Notes under the pieces: model-generated
What the model was told of the DNA's origin: nothing
What the model saw: only the letters and a program-made list of their open reading frames with translations
Databases searched by the model: none
NCBI GenBank assembly: GCA_030040475.1
Contig: JASHTQ010000639.1
Location: 1-12,297 of the forward strand
Source of the DNA: Streptosporangiaceae bacterium
GTDB lineage: Bacteria; Actinomycetota; Actinomycetes; Streptosporangiales; Streptosporangiaceae
DNA length: 12,297 nt
Direction of reading: 5' to 3'
Part shown: piece by piece, positions 1 to 7,114 of the stretch
How positions within the stretch are numbered: the first letter of the stretch is position 1
Layout: the number at the start of each line of letters is the position of its first letter
Position numbers and translations under genes: made by a program

Positions 1-476
1 TGTCGCCGGTCTGGCTGACGACCGTGCAGCGGACCGCCGAGCCGGTGTCGCTGACCATCCCGGCCATCGGGGTGCGGACCAGGCTCGTACACCTCGGCCT
101 CAACTCCGACGGCACGCTGCAGGTACCCTCGAGCACCGCGGTGGCAGGCTGGTATACCGGCAGCCCGCGGCCCGGCGCGACCGGCGCCGCGGTCATCGCC
201 GGGCACGTCGACTCCCGTACCGCGATTGGCGTCTTCTACTGGCTGCGGGCCCTGCGCCCCGGCGATCGCATCTACGTGAAACGCGCCGACGGGACGCTCG
301 CCGTCTTCACGGTCACCGGCGTCCGGACGTACGCGAAGGACAAGTTCCCGACGGCCGCGGTGTACGGTCCGGTGCCGGATGCGGAACTGCGCCTGATCAC
401 CTGCGGCGGCACGTTCGACTGGTCGACCGGCCATTACCTCAGCAACGTGGTGGTATTTGCCCGGCTGGCCGGTTGA
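1..476 (+). CDS. Class F-type sortase, 5'-truncated by the window edge
   Basis: Sortases are membrane-anchored cysteine transpeptidases that act outside the cell, usually joining surface proteins to the envelope. The frame is already open at base 3, so the N-terminal part (membrane anchor expected) lies outside the window. A GTG at base 24 could serve as a start but is probably internal. Numbering from that GTG, the protein shows the fold-opening motif around SLTIPAIGV (residues 9-17), the catalytic histidine in AGHVDS (H61) and the catalytic cysteine in LITCGG (C127), followed by FDWSTGHY and a final beta strand NVVVFA. The order H then C, with CGG-F-D-TG-Y after the cysteine, matches the short actinobacterial class F sortases. 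I cannot place the third catalytic residue, arginine, with certainty. The next two genes are membrane or surface proteins, so they probably share its surface pathway. Neither shows a clear LPXTG signal. Confidence 0.85.
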   Translation, partial: SPVWLTTVQRTAEPVSLTIPAIGVRTRLVHLGLNSDGTLQVPSSTAVAGWYTGSPRPGATGAAVIAGHVDSRTAIGVFYWLRALRPGDRIYVKRADGTLAVFTVTGVRTYAKDKFPTAAVYGPVPDAELRLITCGGTFDWSTGHYLSNVVVFARLAG

Positions 477-600
477 CGCCGGCGGCCGGGGCGTTACTGC
501 GTTCCGTAGTGGATCGGATGCAATCGTCCATATCGGTTGATACCCGCCGAGCCCATGTGCTCTGCTGTCTCAGACGGTCGAGGGGCAGGCTTGGGATGCG

Positions 601-1737
601 ATGAGGTCAACCGGGGCAACTGAACCCGCGCCGACCGCCGGCAACCCGAAGACGCTGCCGGCCGGCCGGGCGGAGCCATCCTGGGGCCAGGTCGTGGCGA
701 CCACCGTCAGCCTGTGGCTGTCGCGGCGGATGCCCGGACCCCGGGCCGACCGCACAGGGCGCGGCGGCCTCCGCCGGCACCGCTGGCACCCTGCTCGCCT
801 TTCTCGCCGGGCTGCCCGCGGGCTGTGGCTGGCCGCGCTCGTGCTGGCGCTTGCCGCGATCGCGGTGAGCGTGCTCCGGTTCGCCGGGACCTCGGCCGCG
901 CCCGGTCGGTCGGCCTCCCCCGGCCGCGTCCATCCGGCCCGGCCCGGCCAGGACGCGGTGGTCCGGGCTCAGGCCGCGGCCTGGATCGCGGGCCAGGTGA
1001 GCAGCGAGGAGAGCATCGCGTGCGATCCCGCCATGTGCGCCGCGCTGCGGGCGCACGGCGTGGCCGCGAGCCGCCTGCTGCCTGCGGGCTCGGCGGGCTC
1101 GGGCGACTCGGCGGGCTCGGGCGGCTCGGCGGGCTCGGGCGGCTCGGCGGGCTTGTCGGGCGCCGGCGTCATCGTGGCTTCTGCGTCGGTCCGCAGCCAG
1201 TTCGGGAGCCGGCTCGGCGATTATGCGCCGGTGCTGCTCGCGAGCTTCGGATCCGGCGCCGCGACGATCGAGGTGCGGGCCGGCTTCCCCGGCGGGGGGG
1301 TTGCGGCCTACGACTCGGCGGTCAAGGCCGATGCCGCCGCGCGCAAGAGCGCGGGGGCGCAGCTGCTCCGCAGCCAGCGCATCATCGTGAGTCCCCGGGG
1401 CACGGCGCAACTGCGGGCCGGTGAGGTCGACAGCCGCCTGCTTGTCATGCTCGCGGCGCTGGCGTCACTGCAGCGGCTGCGCGTGGTCGCCTTCGGCGAT
1501 GCCTCGCCCGGCGGGCCGGCGGCGGCGGGCCTGCCGCTTCGGGAGGTCACCATCGCCAGCGCGAGCGGCCCGGGCGGGACGGCCGGCCTGGCGCCGGTCC
1601 TGGCCATGGCGCGCGCGCAGCGCGCAACCTACCGGCCCGCCTTCGCCTCGATCGTCGACTCGGCCGGCGGGCAGGCCGAGCTGCTGATCGAGTTTTCCGC
1701 GCCGAGCCCCCTCGGGCTACTCACAGGTGGGAACTGA
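601..1737 (+). CDS. Single-pass membrane protein of unknown function with Ser-Gly linker
   Basis: Function not known. Of the 378 residues, 1-72 are basic and probably cytoplasmic (WGQVVATTVSLWL at 28-40, then many Arg). One hydrophobic helix follows at about 74-94, and the rest is predicted to be outside the cell. The outer part begins with a helical segment containing the cysteine pair in ACDPAMC (140-146), continues into a low-complexity Gly-Ala-Ser stretch (about 163-187) and ends in an alternating beta/helix domain with VDSRLL and a C-terminal APSPLGLL. High-GC third positions match the flank. The ATG follows a weak GGGA purine run at 592-595, and no better start is seen. The stop lies 2 nt before the DUF4397 gene, so the two are one transcript. 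I infer an envelope component working with the sortase and DUF4397 protein. The catalytic role, if any, is unknown. Confidence 0.8.
   Translation: MRSTGATEPAPTAGNPKTLPAGRAEPSWGQVVATTVSLWLSRRMPGPRADRTGRGGLRRHRWHPARLSRRAARGLWLAALVLALAAIAVSVLRFAGTSAAPGRSASPGRVHPARPGQDAVVRAQAAAWIAGQVSSEESIACDPAMCAALRAHGVAASRLLPAGSAGSGDSAGSGGSAGSGGSAGLSGAGVIVASASVRSQFGSRLGDYAPVLLASFGSGAATIEVRAGFPGGGVAAYDSAVKADAAARKSAGAQLLRSQRIIVSPRGTAQLRAGEVDSRLLVMLAALASLQRLRVVAFGDASPGGPAAAGLPLREVTIASASGPGGTAGLAPVLAMARAQRATYRPAFASIVDSAGGQAELLIEFSAPSPLGLLTGGN
1090..1152 (+). repeat. 18-bp in-frame tandem repeat encoding a Ser-Ala-Gly linker
   Basis: Three 18-bp units of TCGGCGGGCTCGGGCGGC lie head to tail at 1090-1107, 1108-1125 and 1126-1143. 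The first unit carries GAC in place of the last GGC, and a partial fourth copy follows. Because the unit is six codons, copy-number change would lengthen or shorten the linker (SAGSGG) without a frameshift. It sits between the cysteine-containing segment and the outer domain of the membrane protein. Confidence 0.9.
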
Positions 1738-1739
1738 TC

Positions 1740-2651
1740 ATGAGGCTACGCAGGTGGTTCGTCGCGATCGCGATCCTGCTCGGCGGCGCCGCTGCCTGCC
1801 TCGGGAGCTGGCCGTCCGCGGCGTCCGCCGCCGTGACCGGGGTGGCCGGCGCCGGCTCGGCAGCAGGGGCCGGGGCCGCGGGCGGGGCGAGTGACGGGTG
1901 GGTGCGGTGCGCCAACTTGTCACCGGGAACGCCGGCCGTCGACATCTATCTCTACGCGTTCGGCAACCCGGGGAATCCGACGATCCTGCGGCACGCGGGC
2001 TACGGCGACGTGTCCGGCTACATGGCGGTCAGCCCGGGCGAGTACACGGTCGCGATGCGCCCCGTCGGCGCGGCGGCGTCCAGCCCGCCCGTGGTCTCGA
2101 CCAACTTCATGGTCAGCGCCGGGTCGGCTTACACCGTGGCCAGCATCGGATCCTCGGCTGCGCGCCGGACCCTGGTCCTGACCGACCAGATGGCCGCGCC
2201 GAAAGGAAAGGCGCTCGTCCGGGTCATCCAGGCGTCGGTCAAGCAGCAGCAGGTCACCGTCAGCGACGGGCCGGACGTGCTGGCCAAGCAGCTGGCGTTC
2301 GGCTCGGCGACGTCGTACCTGGCCGTCCAGCCCGGCGCACAGACCGTCGAGTTCACCGCGCCCGGCGAGAAGACCTCCATGGCCGTCACCCTGGCCGGCG
2401 GTTCGGTGCACACGATCGTCGTGCTCGACGGCTCCGCCGGGCTGAGGGTCGACATCCTGACCGACGCGGCAGGCAGCCAGGCCGCGCCGAAGGGCGGCGC
2501 CGCCACCGGTTTCGGCGGAACGGCCCCGCGCGACATCGTGCCCGGGCTGATGCCGTGGCTGGGGACCCTCGCGGCCGGATTGCTGCTGGTCGCCTGCGGC
2601 GCCATCGGACTGCGCAGGTCACGCCGGAGCGTGGCCGCGATCCGCGGCTGA
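1740..2651 (+). CDS. DUF4397 domain surface protein with C-terminal membrane anchor
   Basis: DUF4397 is a beta-sandwich family of secreted bacterial proteins of unknown biochemical role. This 303-residue protein has a signal peptide (basic start MRLRR, hydrophobic 7-22, likely cleavage after ASA near residue 30). An Ala-Gly linker follows, then two successive beta-rich repeats: about 54-150, starting WVRCANLSPGTPAVDIY, and about 156-242, starting KALVRVIQAS. After a Gly-rich stretch there is a membrane helix at about 268-291 closed by RRSRR. This helix plus basic tail resembles a sorting signal, but no LPXTG-type motif precedes it (the nearest residues are TAPRDIVPG), so simple membrane anchoring is as likely as sortase attachment. 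AGGTGGG lies about 7 nt before the ATG, which supports the start. The stop is 2 nt from the convergent NACHT gene. Confidence 0.9.
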   Translation: MRLRRWFVAIAILLGGAAACLGSWPSAASAAVTGVAGAGSAAGAGAAGGASDGWVRCANLSPGTPAVDIYLYAFGNPGNPTILRHAGYGDVSGYMAVSPGEYTVAMRPVGAAASSPPVVSTNFMVSAGSAYTVASIGSSAARRTLVLTDQMAAPKGKALVRVIQASVKQQQVTVSDGPDVLAKQLAFGSATSYLAVQPGAQTVEFTAPGEKTSMAVTLAGGSVHTIVVLDGSAGLRVDILTDAAGSQAAPKGGAATGFGGTAPRDIVPGLMPWLGTLAAGLLLVACGAIGLRRSRRSVAAIRG

Positions 2652-2653
2652 GC

Positions 2654-5176
2654 TTACGATTCGGTGCGGGCGGTAATCCTTTCTATCGCCTCGTTGACAA
2701 GCGCGGTGAACAACGGGTCGTCTGATTTTGCCAGCTGCTCGCGAAGCGGGCCAAGCGCGCGAGCGTCAGCGAACATGCCGAGCCGGTAGACCGTGATAGG
2801 CAGGGCGTTAACCAGATGCGGGTTGCGGAGGCGGGCAAGGAGAAAGTCGGTCGGCCCCTTCCTGGCCGCGAAGGTATGCACCTCGATGTCCTGATCTGAG
2901 TCGGCCTCCTTCTTCCTCGCCTCGCTCACGTGCTGGAGGGCCCGGCCGATGCCATAGTCGAGGAGAACCAGCTGGAAGCGCACGAGCTTCTGCATGAAGA
3001 AGCTCTCGAAGTTCCATTCCGAGGTGAGCAGGAAATCACGATAGGAATTAGAAGTGGCGCGCAGCAGGTCTTGAATGGCCGGGTCGTCCTCGAGAAAGAA
3101 GAAGGCCAGCAGGCGGTCCATGTTGCTGCTCGACGGATCCGATACGAGCGCGATCAGGTCCGACTCGTCGGCCGGCTCCTCGCCGCCGAACTGCCCGGCG
3201 CGGAATTGCGCGCGCAGGAAGTACGGCAGCAGCGAGTCGAAGGCACGAACCGAGTGAGTATCGTCCTCGAGCCCGAATCGGCCAGTCTCATGGAACCTGG
3301 ACGTGAGGTAGCAGGCCAGGAAGTACTCGTAGAGGCTCTGGTGCACGAACTCCACGGCCGAGGCCGAGGTGCTGCGGATGCCCGCCAGTTCCACGAGCAA
3401 GTGATTGGTCGCCATGAACTCGGCTAGCCAGCTATGACCACGCTGCGTGGGTGCCGCGCTCCAGGTGAGGTTCCGCTCCCGAGATATCTCAGTGACCAGG
3501 ATCTTGAAAACGTCATCAGTCGAGAGCCTGGCTTCTATCCGGCCTTTCTGCTTGGTGAACATCTCCCAGGAAGTCGCCTCAAGAATGCGTCTCTTGACTT
3601 CGCTCGGGATCATGCTCGAGGGACGGTCCATATCCCGCTCGAGGCTCATCTCAACGTAGAGATGGTACAGTTGGTAGACGGAGAACCCCTCGCTTCTGAT
3701 GAATCGCTGATTTGGCAGGTCGATCAGCATCTGGAGGAACAGCGGCCGCCGAACGCGAGTCATCTGCATGTGGCGCCCGCTGGAGAGATACTCGCTCATC
3801 GTCGACGCCTGCTCCGGGGGCAGGCCGATGAGCGTCCGGTTCACTTCTTCAAGGCTGCACGCGCCAAGCTCGATGATCTCATACCGGCTCGCGCCCAGCG
3901 CCCTGGCCCGAACGGAGCTCTGGAGTTGCTTGACGAACTCGTTCGAGTCGATGGCCATATTGCTGCGCGAGGCAATCGCCGTCCGTATGCCGGCCTTCAT
4001 GAGCGTGGAGATGCTGTTGAGGTCCGGCCTCAGGTCCGCTACGTCAAGAGACAGGTTCACTTCGTCGAAACTGTCGATCAGGACCAGGATCTGCTCCGGG
4101 TGCTCGTCGACGAGCGCATCGAATTCCGACGCGGCAGTCCGCCCGAACGAGGCAAGCAAGTGCGAGATTGCCGCGACCGAGTCCATGCTCTTCAGGGACG
4201 AGGCCAGATCGGCGAAATCAAGGACGATCGGGTAGAGATCGGGATCTTCGAGGTGGGAGTCGGCGATTCCGCGCAGGAGGGTGGACTTGCCCGAGCCGAA
4301 CTCGCCCAGGACGACCAGCAAGTTGCTGTCCGGCTGCAGCAGAAATTCGGACCCGTGCCTGGAGGCGTCTTCGTGCCGGCGGCTCGGACGTCCGGTGCTG
4401 TAGATGTTGCACGGTATCTTGATCTTCGGCAGCGGGACGACGAATACGTCCCGGCTGCTCGCGATCTGTGACAGCATCCGGCAAGACTGGCGCAGGTCGA
4501 GATCCGCGGGGGCCTTCCTCGGCAGCGCCCTGGCGGAATGCTCGCCCGATGCCAGCTCATTGTGTGCCGCATGAGACGTCATGAGCTGAAGCATCTGCTC
4601 GTTCGTCTGCCGCATTCCCCGCATCTCGTCGATAAGCAGCCCTCGCTGGTCGTTCGCCGCCCGGGCCAGGTAGTTCTGGTAGATCGGCGCCAGTTCCTTG
4701 TGATTCCACAGCTCTTCCACCACGGCCTGCAGCAAGCTGGTCAGCGCGTCTGCATATCTCGGATCGCTCTGGAAATCTGGCAGCGCGGTGGCGAACGTTT
4801 GCCGAAGAAACTCGTTCTCCGCCATCCGGTCGATGCCGGGATTCCTGATGATCCGTTCCAGCGCATCCAGCATCCCCGTGGATTCCCAGATCTTCCGCGC
4901 GCCGATTATCTCTTGCATTATTTCGGGATTGGGAGATGTCCTTGCCACTCGATCCGACGCCACGGTGATAGCGGCTGAGAGCTCGTGCGCAAACCGCGGC
5001 GATACCGCCAGTTTACGGACGGCATCACCACTTTGCTTGCCCAGCGTACTGTCGGCGACGTTCGCGATCCGGTGGATAAGCTGGTCATATATGCGAGCCT
5101 TGAGATCCTCGGGGAGTATGTCGAACGGTCCCAACCGGCTGTCCCCCTCCCCGAGTCGTCTGGCTGCACGAGCCAT
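2654..5176 (-). CDS. NACHT-type STAND NTPase
   Basis: STAND NTPases are ligand-triggered switches that oligomerise on activation; bacterial NACHT members include anti-phage sensors. In 840 residues: 1-about 210 is all-helical with no domain I recognise (possible effector or signalling part). The NACHT core follows: Walker A GEFGSGKST (291-299), Walker B with acidic tail ILVLIDSFDE (363-372), and the sensor-1-like strand RTAIASRS (398-405). Next are a helical/winged-helix region (RRPLFLQML at 476-484; VYQLYHLYVEMSL at 500-512) and the FVHQSLYEYFLA element (610-621) typical of NACHT proteins. The C-terminus is helical and ends in HEAT-like units (ALGPLREQLAKSDDP at 807-821), a plausible sensing surface. 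The ATG at 5176 has no Shine-Dalgarno but sits where the upstream promoter would start a leaderless transcript. A TTG at 5134 (codon 15), 7 nt after a GGGGAGGGGGA run, is the alternative. No membrane helices are seen. Its stop abuts the DUF4397 gene. Confidence 0.9.
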   Translation of the reverse strand: MARAARRLGEGDSRLGPFDILPEDLKARIYDQLIHRIANVADSTLGKQSGDAVRKLAVSPRFAHELSAAITVASDRVARTSPNPEIMQEIIGARKIWESTGMLDALERIIRNPGIDRMAENEFLRQTFATALPDFQSDPRYADALTSLLQAVVEELWNHKELAPIYQNYLARAANDQRGLLIDEMRGMRQTNEQMLQLMTSHAAHNELASGEHSARALPRKAPADLDLRQSCRMLSQIASSRDVFVVPLPKIKIPCNIYSTGRPSRRHEDASRHGSEFLLQPDSNLLVVLGEFGSGKSTLLRGIADSHLEDPDLYPIVLDFADLASSLKSMDSVAAISHLLASFGRTAASEFDALVDEHPEQILVLIDSFDEVNLSLDVADLRPDLNSISTLMKAGIRTAIASRSNMAIDSNEFVKQLQSSVRARALGASRYEIIELGACSLEEVNRTLIGLPPEQASTMSEYLSSGRHMQMTRVRRPLFLQMLIDLPNQRFIRSEGFSVYQLYHLYVEMSLERDMDRPSSMIPSEVKRRILEATSWEMFTKQKGRIEARLSTDDVFKILVTEISRERNLTWSAAPTQRGHSWLAEFMATNHLLVELAGIRSTSASAVEFVHQSLYEYFLACYLTSRFHETGRFGLEDDTHSVRAFDSLLPYFLRAQFRAGQFGGEEPADESDLIALVSDPSSSNMDRLLAFFFLEDDPAIQDLLRATSNSYRDFLLTSEWNFESFFMQKLVRFQLVLLDYGIGRALQHVSEARKKEADSDQDIEVHTFAARKGPTDFLLARLRNPHLVNALPITVYRLGMFADARALGPLREQLAKSDDPLFTALVNEAIERITARTES

Positions 5177-5185
5177 AGGGGGTGA

Positions 5186-5214
5186 AGTTTAGCGCCAGGC
5201 ACATCGGATGTAAA
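5186..5214 (-). promoter_or_regulatory. Promoter of the NACHT gene, predicted leaderless
   Basis: On the minus strand, TTTACA (5209-5214; 5 of 6 matches to TTGACA) and TAAACT (5186-5191) are separated by exactly 17 nt. The -10 ends 9 nt before the A of the ATG at 5176, so the normal start distance puts the first transcribed base at or within 2 nt of that A. This explains the missing Shine-Dalgarno, and leaderless mRNAs are common in actinomycetes. Both the spacing and the positions are directly visible. Activity is inferred. Confidence 0.6.
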
Positions 5215-5226
5215 TGTATCTGGCGC
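5192..5226. promoter_or_regulatory. Nested inverted repeats over the NACHT promoter (candidate operator)
   Basis: An outer inverted repeat has perfect 7-bp arms, GCGCCAG (5192-5198) and CTGGCGC (5220-5226), with 21 nt between. Inside it lies an 11-bp palindrome, ACATC-G-GATGT (5201-5211), also perfect. The inner site covers the spacer and the first half of the -35. The left outer arm touches the -10 and the right arm lies just upstream of the -35. A protein bound here would block polymerase. The regulator is unknown. Confidence 0.45.
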
Positions 5227-5328
5227 CTCGTCCAGTGACCTCGTAATTGATCTTTAGCCGGGCGATTGCCGAGCCGCTTTCCGGCGAGTTCCCTGGGTAG
5301 CGAAGGGTCTTCAGCGGAACGTCCGGCC

Positions 5329-5367
5329 GGCCGGGGTCGACGGCCGGGGTCGACGGCCGGGGTCGGC
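5329..5367. repeat. 13-bp direct tandem repeat, three copies
   Basis: Copies of GGCCGGGGTCGAC lie at 5329-5341 and 5342-5354, with a third at 5355-5367 ending GGC instead of GAC. The unit length is not a multiple of three, which argues against translation here. Each of the first two copies contains GTCGAC. It lies in the middle of the divergent control region and could be a protein-binding array or a replication-slippage product. Confidence 0.85.
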
Positions 5368-5531
5368 GTTCGCGGCGGGTCGCCCGGCCAGCTCGGCATC
5401 AGATGCGACTGCGACGGCGATCGTGGTGCCGATGCCGGCGCATCGCCAGGCCGGGCCCGCGATCGGGCCGCGGAGAGCAACGAGGACGACGTCCCCGGCG
5501 AGCGTGTGACGTATCGGGCACCGCACAGCCG

Positions 5532-5537
5532 TACAAT
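5532..5537 (+). promoter_or_regulatory. Possible -10 element of the membrane-protein gene
   Basis: TACAAT matches TATAAT at 5 of 6 positions and lies 39 nt before the chosen ATG. No good -35 is found at 16-18 nt. The best upstream match, GTGACG (5506-5511), is 20 nt away. This is a weak or activator-dependent promoter if real. Confidence 0.3.
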
Positions 5538-5576
5538 CTCAGCAGATACCCAGCAAATATTTATCCAGGTGGTGTC

Positions 5577-6503
5577 ATGGGAGACATGCCAGAGCCGCGC
5601 CGCACGGGTGACTATTCGTCCGGTATTAGGAGAGGCCCGGCGTCCAGCATCGCCCCCGGGCCTATTCCGCTTTGGCTCCGCCTCACACTCGGCGTTGTCA
5701 TCGCCGCGCTGCTCGGCCTGCTCGTCCTGCTCGCGTTCGTATTGAATGACGTATTCGTGTCGCATAATCAGAACGTCATAATATCGGATACCACGGTCGG
5801 CCAGCTTCTCGTCGGCGCCATTAGCGGGGTTCTTACCATCGCTATTGCCTCGGCCACGATCTGGTACGCCCGCCTGACTCACATCCTGGTGGCGCAGGCC
5901 GAGGCGACGCGCAGTAACATGGAAGACGAGATACGGCTCGCCGACGAGCAGCTCTCCCTGAACAGGATGAGCCTGCGGCTAGCCATGCGTCCTCGCCTGG
6001 CCGACGTGCCCGCGGATTCGAATAAGACGGAGGACACCGTTTCCTACCTGCACCTGGAAGGCTATGGCACTCCATTTGCGCTGACCGAACCGCGCAGCGT
6101 GGTGCTTCCTTCCGCGACCGCGGTGTTCGCCTATCTGATTGTTCCGCTTAGAAACATCGGCACCGGACCCGCGGTCATCACCGGCTGCTGCCTGAAGGTC
6201 GGTGCCTCGGTGTTCGATGATTACATTAGTTCCGAGATCGTGGTACCCGCGAACGAGATAGCGCGTTTCATATTTTCTGTTCCGCGGGCTCGGCCGGCCG
6301 CGGAAGCCATCGTCACCGCGCTGACCAGCCGGGGGCACGTCGAGGTCATCGTGTCCTATACCAACGCGCAGGGCGATGACGCCCAGCAGACCAGCCTGAG
6401 CCTCGGGAAGGATCCTTCTGCGCCACAGAAGATGAGGGTCCTGACGGTGAGCTTCGCCGATGACCGCGCCGCTGGGACGGCAGCGACCTGGCCCGGGAAC
6501 TAG
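5577..6503 (+). CDS. Two-helix membrane protein with coiled coil and beta-rich domain, unknown function
   Basis: I do not recognise a named family. The frame is open further upstream, but that extension is Arg-rich and overlaps the control region. The ATG at 5577 is preceded by AGGTGG 4 nt away and starts a sensible 308-residue protein. A short polar N-terminus is followed by membrane helices at about 32-58 and 74-100, a loop with Asn and Asp between them, a charged amphipathic helix likely to form a coiled coil (about 104-138), and a C-terminal domain with beta pattern (about 155-295, for example VPLRNIGTGPAVITG at 189-203). Rare codons for a high-GC genome (AGG AGA, ATA ATA) appear in the first 70 codons, unlike the flanking genes. 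It is divergent from the NACHT gene, suggesting a functional pair such as sensor and membrane effector or anchor. That role is inference only. Confidence 0.75.
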   Translation: MGDMPEPRRTGDYSSGIRRGPASSIAPGPIPLWLRLTLGVVIAALLGLLVLLAFVLNDVFVSHNQNVIISDTTVGQLLVGAISGVLTIAIASATIWYARLTHILVAQAEATRSNMEDEIRLADEQLSLNRMSLRLAMRPRLADVPADSNKTEDTVSYLHLEGYGTPFALTEPRSVVLPSATAVFAYLIVPLRNIGTGPAVITGCCLKVGASVFDDYISSEIVVPANEIARFIFSVPRARPAAEAIVTALTSRGHVEVIVSYTNAQGDDAQQTSLSLGKDPSAPQKMRVLTVSFADDRAAGTAATWPGN

Positions 6504-6991
6504 CCGCCCTCAGACCACGCCAGGACCTCCTGGCGCGGTGATTTCGGGAAGTTTACCTCGTCGAACAACATGAATGCGCGGGGCACAATACGCCACAGCC
6601 TATCTATTCCGTCGGGCTCGCGCAGCACATCGATCGGCGGTACTCCAGAGGCGTGCGCCCAGCGGCTCGCGAATATGCTATATGCGGTCTCCAAGTCCTC
6701 GGCCGCGACCTGGAACGCATCTCCCTCGAGGTGTACGGCTCGCACCGGCGAGCCCGGCCCACCGGTGGGAATCGCATGGATGATAACTCCGCATACTCGG
6801 GAGTCCCGCATTATGTCGATGCTGTGCCGCCTGGTGGTCTTCGACAGGAAGAACAGGTTCAGGTCGGCGTCCGCCGCGTACCAGCAATTCCACGGCCACG
6901 GTCCCGAGGTCGCTCCCTGCAAGACAGAGCCACCGTACACATATTCCCGCAGCAGCGCGCGTGCGTCAGAAACCGGCTCATCTGCAGCCAT
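6500..6991 (-). CDS. Pyridoxamine 5'-phosphate oxidase-like split-barrel protein
   Basis: Members of this FMN/F420-binding split-barrel superfamily reduce or oxidise small substrates or bind flavin; most are uncharacterised. The 163 residues carry the usual pattern: a helix (6-18), the first strands around PWPWNCWYAADADLNLFFLS (31-50), the TRRHSIDIMRDSRVCGVI segment (53-70) resembling the cofactor-phosphate region, a central strand with VHLEGDAFQV (86-95), and LWRIVPRAFMLFD (132-144) near the end. This length and order resemble YhbP-like members rather than PdxH. AAGGAAGAG lies 7 nt before the ATG and fixes the start. Its stop TAG shares the bases CTAG with the stop of the convergent membrane-protein gene. 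It could be the last gene of the SDR-NTPase-aldolase transcript, but a 123-nt gap with hairpins intervenes. Substrate unknown. Confidence 0.8.
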   Translation of the reverse strand: MAADEPVSDARALLREYVYGGSVLQGATSGPWPWNCWYAADADLNLFFLSKTTRRHSIDIMRDSRVCGVIIHAIPTGGPGSPVRAVHLEGDAFQVAAEDLETAYSIFASRWAHASGVPPIDVLREPDGIDRLWRIVPRAFMLFDEVNFPKSPRQEVLAWSEGG

Positions 6992-7072
6992 TTTCGGTCT
7001 CTTCCTTCTGGGTGAGGCAGTCTTGGCGATCTAACTGTACCGAACGACGCTCGGCGGCGACGGCTCATGTGC

Positions 7073-7105
7073 GCCACGCGGAACGTGGCCGCCGCCGTGG
7101 CGGCG
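7073..7105. terminator. Two adjacent GC hairpins after the aldolase-like gene
   Basis: GCCACG (7073-7078) pairs with CGTGGC (7084-7089) around a 5-nt loop. Directly next, CGCCGCC (7090-7096) pairs with GGCGGCG (7099-7105) with GT between (the innermost pair must open). They begin 10 nt past the minus-strand stop codon at 7115. No T-run follows, as is common for actinobacterial terminators. They could instead modulate read-through into the split-barrel gene. Confidence 0.35.
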
Positions 7106-7114
7106 TGGGCGGCG

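Larger units (their letters stand above)
5177..5576. other. 400-nt divergent control region between NACHT and membrane-protein genes
   Basis: This non-coding stretch separates two divergently read genes. It contains the NACHT promoter and nested inverted repeats (5186-5226), an AT-rich patch at about 5240-5258, a GC-rich 13-bp tandem repeat (5329-5367) and a -10-like TACAAT (5532-5537) ahead of the membrane-protein gene. Open frames crossing it are Arg/Pro/Gly-rich and have no start signals, so I read the region as regulatory. Confidence 0.6.

Noticed and set aside
607..1410. 267-codon minus-strand frame
   Set aside because: Arg/Ala-rich shadow of the membrane protein gene; high GC keeps wrong frames open.
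1898..2725. 275-codon + strand frame over the DUF4397 gene
   Set aside because: Arg/Gly-rich out-of-frame shadow running past the real stop.
2930..4471. Long + strand frames (165 and 345 codons) opposite the NACHT gene
   Set aside because: Antisense shadows of a gene with clear NACHT motifs; products are Arg/Val/Glu-rich without motifs.
5403..5576. N-terminal extension of the two-helix membrane protein
   Set aside because: Arg-rich, crosses the -10-like TACAAT, and the ATG at 5577 has a ribosome site.
5085..5882. 265-codon minus-strand frame across the divergent region
   Set aside because: Overlaps two supported genes and the control region, has no motifs and low-complexity composition.
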